Source of the DNA: Candidatus Atribacteria bacterium 1244-E10-H5-B2
Lineage (GTDB): Bacteria; Atribacterota; JS1; SB-45; 34-128
NCBI GenBank assembly: GCA_003575245.1
Contig: NMQN01000549.1
Span: 1-12,876, forward strand
Length of the DNA: 12,876 nt
Reading direction: 5' to 3'
A program made the translations under genes and the position numbers. Of this stretch, positions 5,522 through 12,867 are shown piece after piece. Every line of letters begins with the position of its first letter. The first letter of the stretch is position 1. The notes under the pieces are model-generated. The model made no database searches. It was given only the letters and a program-made list of their open reading frames with translations, and was not told the origin of the DNA.

Positions 5522-5551
5522 TTGGCAAATCCACCAAAAAACTGATAAAAT
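5522..5551 (+). promoter_or_regulatory. Sigma-70 promoter with extended -10, copy 2 of the duplicated promoter
   Basis: TTGGCA (5522-5527), an 18-base spacer, TAAAAT (5546-5551) with TG one base upstream. It differs from 3742-3776 at two positions only. It would transcribe the small gene at 5613 and the broken nucleotidyltransferase behind it. Confidence 0.6.
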
Positions 5552-5612
5552 AAAACTGATAATAAAAAAAATAAAAAAATATCTATATTACAAAATATTA
5601 GGAGAATTACCA

Positions 5613-5807
5613 TTGTCAAAGTTAAATATTAATCTAAAAAAATTTACCTGGGATTATCCGGATAAAAATTTTTCTGAAGAAGATTTTTTATATTCTCATG
5701 AATTTATGTCCCGAGTTTTGAAATATGGAGATATCAAAAATTGGGCTTGGGTTATAAGTAAATTAGGTAGAAAAGGGATGATAAATTTTATCAAACACTA
5801 TGGATAA
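5613..5807 (+). CDS. Small DUF6922-like protein, probably shortened
   Basis: TTG 5613 is taken as start because GGAG (5601-5604) lies eight bases upstream; the longer frame from 5508 runs through the promoter. The 64 residues (KFTWDYPDKNFSEEDFLYSHEF, then SRVLKYGDIKNWAWVISKLGRKGM) resemble, from memory, the LFWD..P.KLD...D..FII.RVL..GDL.D..WLL..YG pattern of DUF6922. Members of that family usually sit just upstream of AbiEii-type nucleotidyltransferases, as here, possibly as a partner or antitoxin. Family members are about 90-100 residues and end in an NFW-type motif; this frame stops after KHYG and lacks that end, so it may be truncated. No biochemical role is established. Confidence 0.55.
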   Translation: MSKLNINLKKFTWDYPDKNFSEEDFLYSHEFMSRVLKYGDIKNWAWVISKLGRKGMINFIKHYG

Positions 5808-5847
5808 AAATTTGATGATAGAACATTTAATTGGTAGAGGACTTATT

Positions 5848-6350
5848 ATGGATTTAGGGATACTCTCTCGAGAACAGAACGAGGTATTGGAAAGACTAAA
5901 AAAATCGGTTCTTTCTAATAAGTTATTCCGTAATTTATTTTATCTGGCAGGCAAAACAGGGCTTGCCTTAATATTAGCTCATAGAAAATCTGATGTTTTT
6001 GATTTTTTCTCTAAAGAGAAATTTTCTACTGAGAAATTATTAGGAATAATAATAAAATCATTCGGAGAAGATAAAGTAATTGCCATTATTCAGCGAGGAA
6101 CTAAAAAAGACTTTATTGACTTATGGACAATAATGAAAGAAAAAAATACTCTTTAGAAGATATCTTTATTTTTTGTAAGACAAAATATAGGAAAACCTTT
6201 TCTGAATCTATAGCACTAAAAGCTCTAACCTATTTTAAGGATGCTGAAGAAGAAAAAATTATCGAAGGTCTAAAATCAAATTTCCCTTGGGAAAATATAA
6301 AAAAATACTTAATAGAAAATTGTAGAAAATATTTCAAACAAAACTTTTAA
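5848..6350 (+). pseudogene. Decayed AbiEii/AbiGii-type nucleotidyltransferase
   Basis: ATG 5848 follows AGAGG (5836-5840) by seven bases and is preferred over ATG 5800. The first part reads ILSREQNEVLERLKK, then LAGKTGLALILAHRKSDVFDFFS, clearly derived from the family signature LAGGT(A)LAL..GHR.S.D.DFF. The catalytic GG has become GK, and of the DxD pair the first aspartate position is now V, leaving only the second. The sequence then jumps from SFGED to KVIAIIQRGTKKDFIDLW, omitting about 50 residues the family has there. A frameshift in the A-run near 6140 (frame ends TAG 6154-6156) separates it from YSLEDIFIFCKTKY...ALTYFKDAEEE, which ends at TAA 6348. Four independent lesions mean it is dead or non-catalytic. 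Its C-terminus is paralogous to bases 1-114. Confidence 0.75.
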
Positions 6351-6412
6351 TTTGCCTTTAAATCTTAATTTTTTTCTATCTAAAAACGAACAACCATCTT
6401 TTTCTTTTCTCC

Positions 6413-6481
6413 ACTCGATACTATATACTGTTTCCCCTTTATCACTTATCACTCACTACTCATTACTGCATTTGCATCCCG
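6413..6481 (+). repeat. Heptad repeats with the CTCGATACT cassette
   Basis: GATACTA and TATACTG (6417-6430) follow CACTC, then after a short C/T spacer TATCACT, TATCACT, CACTACT, CATTACT and GCATTTG run in register from 6440 to 6474. The first part equals 251-267 and the second resembles 3641-3661. Confidence 0.75.
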
Positions 6482-6534
6482 ACTGGAGGATTGGAATACT
6501 GGAAGACCGGCAGACTGAATTGATTAGCAGATTA
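6479..6534 (+). repeat. Octanucleotide tandem repeats, second array
   Basis: Seven units in strict eight-base register: CCGACTGG, AGGATTGG, AATACTGG, AAGACCGG, CAGACTGA, ATTGATTA, GCAGATTA. The unit consensus is about NAGACTGG, decaying to the right. It abuts the heptad run without a break. Confidence 0.8.
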
Positions 6535-6655
6535 AATACACTTGCAGTTCTCACCCACATATAATATAATTTACCTAAGTTCATATCCTGAACATATAAT
6601 CTCATCCACCTTAATGGGGGGAGGACTAAAAGGGAGGGGGGGTGAGACTTTTTCT

Positions 6656-6691
6656 GTTGTTGCGAAGGAGTGAAACGACTGAAGCAATCTT
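6656..6691. repeat. Dispersed TTGCGAAGGAGTGAAACGA...GAAGCAATCT element
   Basis: TTGC (6660-6663) and GCAA (6684-6687) flank a core nearly identical to the widespread bacterial repeat of the form CATTGCGAGGAGTGAAACGA-CGAAGCAATC, with two small changes. This is recognition by memory of a repeat seen in many genomes; its function is unknown. Confidence 0.5.
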
Positions 6692-6744
6692 AATCCTTGT
6701 ATCTCGTCTATCTTGAGGGGAGAGCTTAGGGTGAGGGTAAGGTA

Positions 6745-6762
6745 GGGTACGATTCATCGCCC
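6745..6762. repeat. Decayed copy of the CGATTCATCG hairpin
   Basis: GGG-TA-CGA faces TCG-CCC around TTCA, with the TA bulged. Its core equals that of 1181-1190. It is followed by GCG and T5 (6766-6770), so it could weakly terminate transcription, but no gene ends nearby. Confidence 0.5.
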
Positions 6763-6776
6763 GCGTTTTTATCTGT

Positions 6777-6858
6777 CAAACTGGCAATCCGGATACCTGG
6801 CTAACTGGGCAACTAATTCTGATCGACAGACCGGAAGACCAATGGATTGGAGGATTAA
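6777..6858 (+). repeat. Octanucleotide tandem repeats, third and longest array
   Basis: CAAACTGG, CAATCCGG, ATACCTGG, CTAACTGG, GCAACTAA run in register from 6777 to 6816. After a 10-base interruption the register resumes with CAGACCGG, AAGACCAA, TGGATTGG, AGGATTAA to 6858. It ends just before the glycosyltransferase remnant. Confidence 0.8.
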
Positions 6859-6885
6859 CAAAATGAAAGTAAGAAGTACAGAGAC

Positions 6886-7743
6886 GAGATATTTAAAACT
6901 TCTTCAAACCTCGATGTATGGTTTCGTATTCTTAAAAAACATAATATTGACATATTACTTTAATAGCTAAAGATTGGAGTAAATGGTATCATAATAACAA
7001 CCTTTTGAGAAAAATTTATCTTAAATTTTGTGATTTAATTTCTCCTTTTGATTCAGGAGCCTGGAGAAATGATTTTATCGTTGCAAATTCTAACTGTACA
7101 GTAGAGTTACTGCGAGAAAAATACGGTGTAGAAGATCGCGTTATTTATCCACCGGTATCTGTTAATTTTCCCATTATTCCTTATAAAAAGAGAGAATACG
7201 GATTTGTCTGTATCGGCCGAATAGTTCCTAAAAAAAGAATAGATACCATAATAGAGATTTTGGAGAAAGTTCGTCAAAAAGGGCATGATGTCCACCTTCA
7301 TGTTATTGGTGGAATAGTCGATAATCGTTATGGACAAAGTTTGGAGGAGCTTTCTCAAAAACATCGAGAGTGGGTGTTTCTATGAAGGCTGATTAGGTGG
7401 ACAAAATAAAAACGAGATTATTGTAAGCCATTGTTTGGGTATCAGTGGTCGCAAAAATGAGCCATTCGGTATCGCTGTAGCAGAGATGGTCAAGGCGGGC
7501 TGTATTGTCTTTGTACCAAATGGAGGGAGACAAGCAGAAATAGTCGATTATCCCAAATTAATTTATGAAAATATTGAAGATGGGGTGCAAAAAATTGAGA
7601 CCGTTCTTAAAAATGAAAAATTACAAAATAATCTGCGAGAACATTTGTCTTTAGTTTCCCAAAAATTTTCAGTGGAAAATTTTCAAAAAAGTATTAAAGA
7701 GATTGTTTCAAATTTTCTTAAAGGAAAAATATGGTCAAAATAA
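6886..7743 (+). pseudogene. Decayed GT4-type glycosyltransferase
   Basis: Fragments in successive frames read as one glycosyltransferase. Bases 6886-6961 give SSNLDVWFRILKKHNIDILL then TAA. A shifted frame continues from about 6954 as LIAKDWSKWYH, RKIYLKFCDLISPFDSGAW, IVANSNCTVELL and FVCIGRIVPKKRIDTIIEIL, stopping with TGA after WVFL (7383-7385). After a one-base shift and a second in-frame TGA, the family sequence resumes as GGQNKNEIIVSH, GISGRKNEPFGIAVAEMVKAG (an E-x7-E donor-site motif) and PNGGRQAEIVDYP, ending at TAA 7741-7743. Most of the acceptor-binding N-terminal domain is missing. There are at least two frameshifts and a stop, so it is inactive. It overlaps the next gene by 13 bases, suggesting it was once the first gene of the operon. 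Confidence 0.75.
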
Positions 7744-8960
7744 ATAATTTAGATAAAAAACAATATAAAATTGCGATCATTGCCCCAACCCCTTTTTACT
7801 ATCATGTTCCGCTTTACCAGCAATTGACAAATTCGCCAGAAATTGACTTGACTGTTTTTTATTGCTCTAAAGAAACACTCAGGGGTAGAGAAGTCGAAAA
7901 GTCGTATCAGGCGAAGGGGAAAATAGTTAATGAAGCAGAACTATTGGATGGTTATAATTATAAATTTCTCAAAAACTATTCACTATTTCCATCTTACTTG
8001 CGTTGGCCTTTTGGATTGATTAATTTCGGTATTTGGGAAGAGATAAAAAATGGTAAATTCGATGCTGTTACTCTTCAATCCTGGGCGAATTTAACTTGGT
8101 GGTTAGCTTTTTCCGCCTGCTTGAAATTTAATACTCCGATTCTTTTTATGACCGACTCAAATATTTTATCAGTATCGTTAAAATCAAAATGGAGAAGAAA
8201 ATTAAAAGAAATTTTACTTGGCAGATTTATTTTTAAACGAGTAGCTGGTTTTATAACTTCTGGAACAACTAATGAACAATTTTATAAAGCCTACGGAGTG
8301 CCAGAAGAAAAAATGATAAGATTGTACTTTTCTTGTGGTTACGAAGGAGTTTTGGCAAAGGCAAACAAATTAAAACCTCAGAGAGAAAATCTCAGAGCTT
8401 CCTTTGGAATTAAAGAAAAAGATTTTGTTTTATTATATGTCGGGCGCTTATCAGAAGAGAAACTTCTTTTTACTCTCTTAGATGCTTATTATCAAGTCAA
8501 TTACCAAAATAAGAAACTTTTTCTTGTTGGCGATGGACCATTGCGTTCTCGGCTTGAAAAATACGCCGAGAAATTAAATTTAAAAGAAATTTACTTTATG
8601 GGGTTTCTACCTCGAGAGAAGGTATTCAAATTTTATACAATTGCCGATGTCTTTATTTTACCTTCCGGTGACGAAACTTGGGGTATTGTCGTTAATGAAG
8701 CAATGTGTTTTGGTCTTCCAATCATTACTTCAAACAGAGTTGGCTCGGCTGTAGATTTGGTAAAGGATGGATATAATGGTTTCATATTTCCATCTGGCGA
8801 CGATGGAAAATTAACTGATTATATAGAAAAACTTATTCGCTTATCAACAAAGGAACGTTTACTTTTTGGTCAAAGGTCGATTGATATAATCATCGAATGG
8901 ATAAAAAAAATAGATCAGGCTCAACAAATGCTTAAAATGTTAGAGTCATTAAGAATATAG
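7731..8960 (+). CDS. GT4-family glycosyltransferase
   Basis: This 409-residue protein starts at ATG 7731, five bases after AAAGGA (7720-7725). The N-terminal Rossmann half (KIAIIAPTPFYYHVPLYQQL from about residue 12) binds the acceptor. The C-terminal half binds the nucleotide-sugar donor: YVGRLSEEK (G238, R239, K244), LFLVGDGPLR, and ETWGIVVNEAMCFGLPII with the E-x7-E pair E315/E323, then GSAVDLVKDGYNGFIF. This GT-B organisation is that of retaining GT4 enzymes that extend surface glycans at the inner face of the cytoplasmic membrane. Its length is normal and no lesion is seen. It overlaps the upstream pseudogene by 13 bases and is three bases from the next gene, so it is part of one transcript. 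Donor and acceptor cannot be told from sequence. Confidence 0.9.
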   Translation: MVKINNLDKKQYKIAIIAPTPFYYHVPLYQQLTNSPEIDLTVFYCSKETLRGREVEKSYQAKGKIVNEAELLDGYNYKFLKNYSLFPSYLRWPFGLINFGIWEEIKNGKFDAVTLQSWANLTWWLAFSACLKFNTPILFMTDSNILSVSLKSKWRRKLKEILLGRFIFKRVAGFITSGTTNEQFYKAYGVPEEKMIRLYFSCGYEGVLAKANKLKPQRENLRASFGIKEKDFVLLYVGRLSEEKLLFTLLDAYYQVNYQNKKLFLVGDGPLRSRLEKYAEKLNLKEIYFMGFLPREKVFKFYTIADVFILPSGDETWGIVVNEAMCFGLPIITSNRVGSAVDLVKDGYNGFIFPSGDDGKLTDYIEKLIRLSTKERLLFGQRSIDIIIEWIKKIDQAQQMLKMLESLRI

Positions 8961-8963
8961 ATT

Positions 8964-11021
8964 ATGAACAAAATCAATTTTCTTAAAAAAATTTCTTATT
9001 ATCCTTTCATTATTCGAATAATTAGATTTTTTCATTTACAACCAATTTTGAGAAAGTGGTATTATCATTTTTCGCATTCAAAAGACGGTATTTTAAAACT
9101 CGAGATTAGTGGAATAAAGACGCGATTTTATGTCTATACGCCAGAAGAATTACGTTTGCTAGAATCGATAGGAGAAGAAAGGATTTTAGAATTATTGATT
9201 CTCGATCTGCAACCCAGCGATGTTGTTTATGACATCGGTGGCAATATCGGATTTTATACTATTTTTTTGGCAAAAAAGATTAGCAACCAAGGGGAAGTGT
9301 TCGTTTTTGAACCCGAAAAAGAAAGTTATATTCATCTTCAAAATAATATAAAATTAAATAATCTAACCAATGTTTGTGCATTTCAAAAAGCTGTAGGTGA
9401 TAGAAGCGGTGAAGCCAAACTTTATTTAGGCCAAACAACTGGAAATTTTAGCTTGGTAAAGACTTATGAAAAAGAAACCGGCTGTCAAATAGTGGAAATT
9501 GTAAATGGCGATCAATTTGTAAAAGAAAAAAATCTTCCCATTCCAAAAGTAGTTAAAATTGATGTTGAAGGATACGAATATTCTGTACTTCAAGGTTTGC
9601 GTCAGACCCTGTCTCATCTAGACTGCGAAATAATTTGTTGCGAAGTTCATCCCCATCTTTTGCCACCGGATGTCAATGGAGAGAAGATTTTAGAACTAAT
9701 AACATCCCTTGGTTTTCGACAATTTGATACCTACAAAAGGGTAAATGATTATCATATCATTGCATATAAAAATAAAAAACTTAAGGTTCTGGTTTCTGCC
9801 TATAGTTGTCTTTCTGAGAGTGGTGTAAAATCTATTGGCGGCGAGGCGATCTTAGGTTGGAATATTGTTAAACAGCTTTCCTGTTTTCATCAGGTTTATG
9901 TTTTTACTCATACAGATAATTGCCTTAGTATTGAGAATGCATTACAAAAAGAATCGCTTCCTAATGCTAAATTTTATTATTTAAATCTACATCGTTTTTT
10001 AAATTTTTTGCAAAAATTTCAAGGAGGTATCCAACTATATACCTATCTATGGCAAATAAGGGCTTATTTTTTCGCTCGAAAGTTGCATCAAAAATTCCAT
10101 TTCAATATTTTTCACCATGTTACTTATGCCAATGATTGGATGGCTTCTTTCATTGGTGCGCTTTTGAAAATTCTCTATGTCCGAGGACCTGGTGGAGGTG
10201 CCCACCGAGTGCCCAAAAGCTTTTTATCAGAATTCTCTTCTTCTGATCGTCTGTCTCAATATTTACGGTCGATTGGTCAATGGTTTTTTAGACGCGATCC
10301 ATTTTTTATTCTTGGTCAAAAAAGAGCTAAGGCAATTTTAATTTGTAATCGAGAATCATTGGAGAAAATACCAAAAAAATGGCAAAATAAAACTTATCTA
10401 TTTCCTGTTAATGGTATATCGACAGAAGATTTGGATTTACTTTCATTAAAAGAAAAATCTAATGATAAATTCAGAATTCTTTCTGCCGGAAAACTACTTA
10501 AAATTAAGGGTTTTTCTTTATCAATAAAGGCATTTAAAATATTCTCAGATAAAGTTTCGGATACCGAATTTACTATTATTGGTGATGGTACAGAATTTTC
10601 TCATTTACAAAGTCTTGTTTCCAAATTAAAAATTCAAAAGAAAGTTCAATTTAAAAAATGGATACCGCGGGAAGAATTTTTAAAAAAACTGACCGATTGT
10701 GATGTATTTTTGTTTCTCAGTTTACGAGATGGTGGGGGACAAGTTATAGTTGAAGCGATGGCTGCTGGAAAACCAGTGATTTGTCTTGATATCGCTGGCC
10801 CTGGTTTTCATATTTCAAATGAGTGGGGAATAAAAATTAAACCCTATTCCCCGGAGCAGGCCATACAGGATATAGCAAATGCGTTGGAACGCCTTTATAA
10901 AGACAGAAAATTACGCTACCAAATGGGAAGGGCAGCACGTAAGCGTGCCGAGGAGGTATATCATTGGGACCGGTTGGGTGATAATTTCTTAAAAATCTAT
11001 CAAGAGGTTCTCAAGTTATGA
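8964..11021 (+). CDS. FkbM-family methyltransferase fused to a GT4 glycosyltransferase
   Basis: This 685-residue protein holds two complete enzymes. Residues ~45-270 are an FkbM-type SAM methyltransferase: DIGGNIGFYT (D90-T99), VFVFEPEKE (E116), KIDVEGYE (D200) and CCEVHP. Residues 273-685 are a GT-B glycosyltransferase starting abruptly with LKVLVSAYSCLSES, the usual GT4 opening, directly after HIIAYKNKK, with no linker and no start codon at the junction. Its donor half holds LSAGKLLKIKGF, TIIGDGTEF and RDGGGQVIVEAMAAGKPVI, where the first acid of the E-x7-E pair is D589 and the second E597. Together they could transfer and O-methylate sugars of the same glycan. Start ATG 8964 lies three bases after the previous stop with no clear ribosome binding site, implying coupling. 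The stop overlaps the next start in ATGA. Confidence 0.9.
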   Translation: MNKINFLKKISYYPFIIRIIRFFHLQPILRKWYYHFSHSKDGILKLEISGIKTRFYVYTPEELRLLESIGEERILELLILDLQPSDVVYDIGGNIGFYTIFLAKKISNQGEVFVFEPEKESYIHLQNNIKLNNLTNVCAFQKAVGDRSGEAKLYLGQTTGNFSLVKTYEKETGCQIVEIVNGDQFVKEKNLPIPKVVKIDVEGYEYSVLQGLRQTLSHLDCEIICCEVHPHLLPPDVNGEKILELITSLGFRQFDTYKRVNDYHIIAYKNKKLKVLVSAYSCLSESGVKSIGGEAILGWNIVKQLSCFHQVYVFTHTDNCLSIENALQKESLPNAKFYYLNLHRFLNFLQKFQGGIQLYTYLWQIRAYFFARKLHQKFHFNIFHHVTYANDWMASFIGALLKILYVRGPGGGAHRVPKSFLSEFSSSDRLSQYLRSIGQWFFRRDPFFILGQKRAKAILICNRESLEKIPKKWQNKTYLFPVNGISTEDLDLLSLKEKSNDKFRILSAGKLLKIKGFSLSIKAFKIFSDKVSDTEFTIIGDGTEFSHLQSLVSKLKIQKKVQFKKWIPREEFLKKLTDCDVFLFLSLRDGGGQVIVEAMAAGKPVICLDIAGPGFHISNEWGIKIKPYSPEQAIQDIANALERLYKDRKLRYQMGRAARKRAEEVYHWDRLGDNFLKIYQEVLKL

Positions 11022-12319
11022 AGTATGTTTCTAATCAAACATCAAAAAAATATTTAGTAATAAGTTTATTTCTCTGGCTCATGCTCTGGGGCGGCTATAA
11101 TACCGGCATTGGGCGATTAATTGCACCAGGTTTCCCAAACGGGGCTCTCGATCTATTTCATGGGCTCCGCGCCTTTTTACCGCCCGTGGCTGCCTATCTG
11201 GCCATTATTATGCTACTGACTCGACATTCTCTTTCTTTACAGTTTTTCAAAGGCTCTTTAGGTTTATTGGTGTTTTATGCAATATTTGGTATTTTTTCGT
11301 CTATTTTCTTATCACTTGAGCCACTTATAGCCCTCTATTGGGCTATCCAGTATGTTTCTGTTCTCATTGTGCTCTGGTCAATCTTTTCAACGCCTAATCC
11401 TTCAGCTGTTTTTTCTCGCCTGATTATCATTAATTGGATTATCGCTGCTATTATTACAGTTGGCTTATTTGCCTTTCTGGTCTTTAAGACGGGTATAAAC
11501 CCATTGGCAACCTTTGGTGATTTTCTGGCTGGTGGGAGACCTTACGAAGGCATAGGTGGTATCGGGGCTGGAGTTGAGACATTAGGAATGCCTGGGACAC
11601 GCCCTACAGGTCTTGGGAGATACGCTGGCGTGGCAGCGCTTGGAGCTTTGGCCATGCTCTGGAGGGGAAAAAAATGGGGGGAAAAAACTATCCTGCTTTT
11701 ATTATTTTTCTTTTTCTTGTTCATTCTTGTTTTTTCAAGGGGCCGCGCAAATATTCTGGCCTTTGTTGCAGGAGCAATTGTAATCCTCAGGTTACATAAA
11801 GGAAGAAAGATATTTTTCGTTTCGGTAATCTTTATTATGTTTTTACTTTTATTACTTGGTCTTACTGGCTTTTACCAGGCCTTCTGGACCTATTTAATAG
11901 AGAAAATGCCCTTTGTTTTTACTTTAAGTGGTCGAACCACCGGTGTCTGGCCGGAAGGCTGGAGGCTCTTTCTGAGTTCGCCGTTGTTAGGCTACGGGTT
12001 TCATGCTGATAGAATCTTTTTAGAAGGCCAGCATATGCACAATGCCTTGCTCCATGCGTTCACTCAAGCTGGCATAATAGGTGGTATACTTTTTGTAGCT
12101 GCCCTTATAAGTGTCTGGATTTCAATAATGCACATCTACCGAGGTCCAAAGGAAAGGCATTTCAGCCTGCTACTTGAAATACCCGCTCTGGTTGCGTTTT
12201 TTACAGTTCTCTCTATTACTGAATCGACCTTTGCATTTTACGGTGCTGTCTGGCTTTTTTCAGCACCGCTTTTTGCTTACATACAGTGCCAAAAACGGCT
12301 AAGGAAGGGGGTTATGTGA
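11018..12319 (+). CDS. O-antigen ligase/polymerase-like (Wzy_C-type) multipass membrane protein
   Basis: This 433-residue protein starts at ATG 11018 within ATGA. It is dominated by hydrophobic segments, about ten to twelve, for example around residues 10-30, 50-70, 75-105, 110-130, 140-165, 220-240, 243-260, 265-290 and 350-415. The large periplasmic-type loop and flanking blocks match the PF04932 pattern: FSRGRANILAF (R241, R243), SGRTTGVWPEGWRLFLSSPLLGYGFH, and HMHNALLHAFTQAGIIGG (H339, H341, N342). Such proteins join undecaprenyl-linked glycans to lipid A or polymerise repeat units; ligase versus polymerase cannot be decided here. The G+C content is visibly higher than that of the neighbouring glycosyltransferases, hinting at a different origin. 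Its stop overlaps the next start (TGATG). Confidence 0.85.
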   Translation: MKYVSNQTSKKYLVISLFLWLMLWGGYNTGIGRLIAPGFPNGALDLFHGLRAFLPPVAAYLAIIMLLTRHSLSLQFFKGSLGLLVFYAIFGIFSSIFLSLEPLIALYWAIQYVSVLIVLWSIFSTPNPSAVFSRLIIINWIIAAIITVGLFAFLVFKTGINPLATFGDFLAGGRPYEGIGGIGAGVETLGMPGTRPTGLGRYAGVAALGALAMLWRGKKWGEKTILLLLFFFFLFILVFSRGRANILAFVAGAIVILRLHKGRKIFFVSVIFIMFLLLLLGLTGFYQAFWTYLIEKMPFVFTLSGRTTGVWPEGWRLFLSSPLLGYGFHADRIFLEGQHMHNALLHAFTQAGIIGGILFVAALISVWISIMHIYRGPKERHFSLLLEIPALVAFFTVLSITESTFAFYGAVWLFSAPLFAYIQCQKRLRKGVM

Positions 12320-12867
12320 TGAGAGTTATCATTCATACGATGTATTTTTTGCCGGATTTTGGAAGCGCACCCATCTTGATGAGCGAATTAGTTTCATATC
12401 TTGCACAAAAAGGGCACGATGTGTCTGTTATAACAACACTTCCAATACAACAGAATGAAATAAAGTATAAAAAACGTATCTATTTAGAAGAGAGAAGAGA
12501 TGGCTTTTTTATAAAAAGATTCTGGACTAACTCAGGTAATCGTCCATTGGCAAGGCTTCTTGCATGGAATTTTTATATCTTTTGGACTGTGTTAAATATT
12601 GCGAGGATTCAGAAAGGAGACATTTTATTTTTACGTTTGCCACCCTTACAACTGGGGTTTACTGGCGTAATAGCAAAAAGGTTAAAAGGTACAAAAATTA
12701 TAGTAAATGTCCAGGATATATATCCTGATCTGGTAATAGAGTCAGGGAACTTAAAAAATCCTTTTATCATCAAAATAGCGAAGCACTTTGAAAAGTGGGT
12801 ATATAGAAACTCCGATATTTTAGTTGTGATTAGTGAAGGTTTCAAGAAAAATTTAGAAGCAGGATAG
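12319..12867 (+). CDS. GT4-type glycosyltransferase (WbuB/WcaI-like), N-terminal half, ends early
   Basis: ATG 12319 overlaps the previous stop (TGATG) and follows the G-rich ribosome binding site GGAAGGGGG (12303-12311); the in-frame ATG 12286 lies inside the preceding gene and is rejected. The 182 residues read MRVIIHTMYFLPDFGSAPIL, HDVSVITTLP, LRLPPLQLGF, VNVQDIYPDLVIESG and YRNSDILVVISEGFKKNL, the typical N-terminal domain of WbuB/WcaI-like GT4 enzymes, where the next block should be a loop and then (V)IPN(W)VD. Instead TAG stops the frame at 12865-12867, nine bases before the window ends. One extra or missing base near 12860 would keep the frame open, so either a frameshift or a sequence-end error is likely. 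The donor-binding half is not in the window. Confidence 0.8.
   Translation: MRVIIHTMYFLPDFGSAPILMSELVSYLAQKGHDVSVITTLPIQQNEIKYKKRIYLEERRDGFFIKRFWTNSGNRPLARLLAWNFYIFWTVLNIARIQKGDILFLRLPPLQLGFTGVIAKRLKGTKIIVNVQDIYPDLVIESGNLKNPFIIKIAKHFEKWVYRNSDILVVISEGFKKNLEAG

Larger units (their letters stand above)
6351..6885. other. 535-base gap: heptads, octads, G-rich and dispersed repeats
   Basis: No gene is supported; the one open + frame here translates into repeats. In order: a CACTCGATACTATATACTG cassette (6413-6430), heptads (6440-6481), octads (6479-6534), a leader-like AT stretch with CTGAACAT (6541-6600), a G-rich block (6615-6649), a TTGCGAAGGAGTGAAACGA element (6656-6691), a block like the common GAGGGGAGAG-TTAGGGTGAGGG repeat (6715-6738), a hairpin (6745-6762), T5 (6766-6770) and a second octad array (6777-6858). 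Confidence 0.7.

Noticed and set aside
6352..6564. 70-residue open frame after the nucleotidyltransferase remnant
   Set aside because: It reads straight through heptad and octad arrays and resembles no protein family.
11542..11724. Minus-strand open frames inside the polysaccharide genes (such as 11542-11724, 9426-9617, 12609-12845, 7107-7364)
   Set aside because: They lie within well-supported + strand genes, lack ribosome binding sites and give no recognisable protein.
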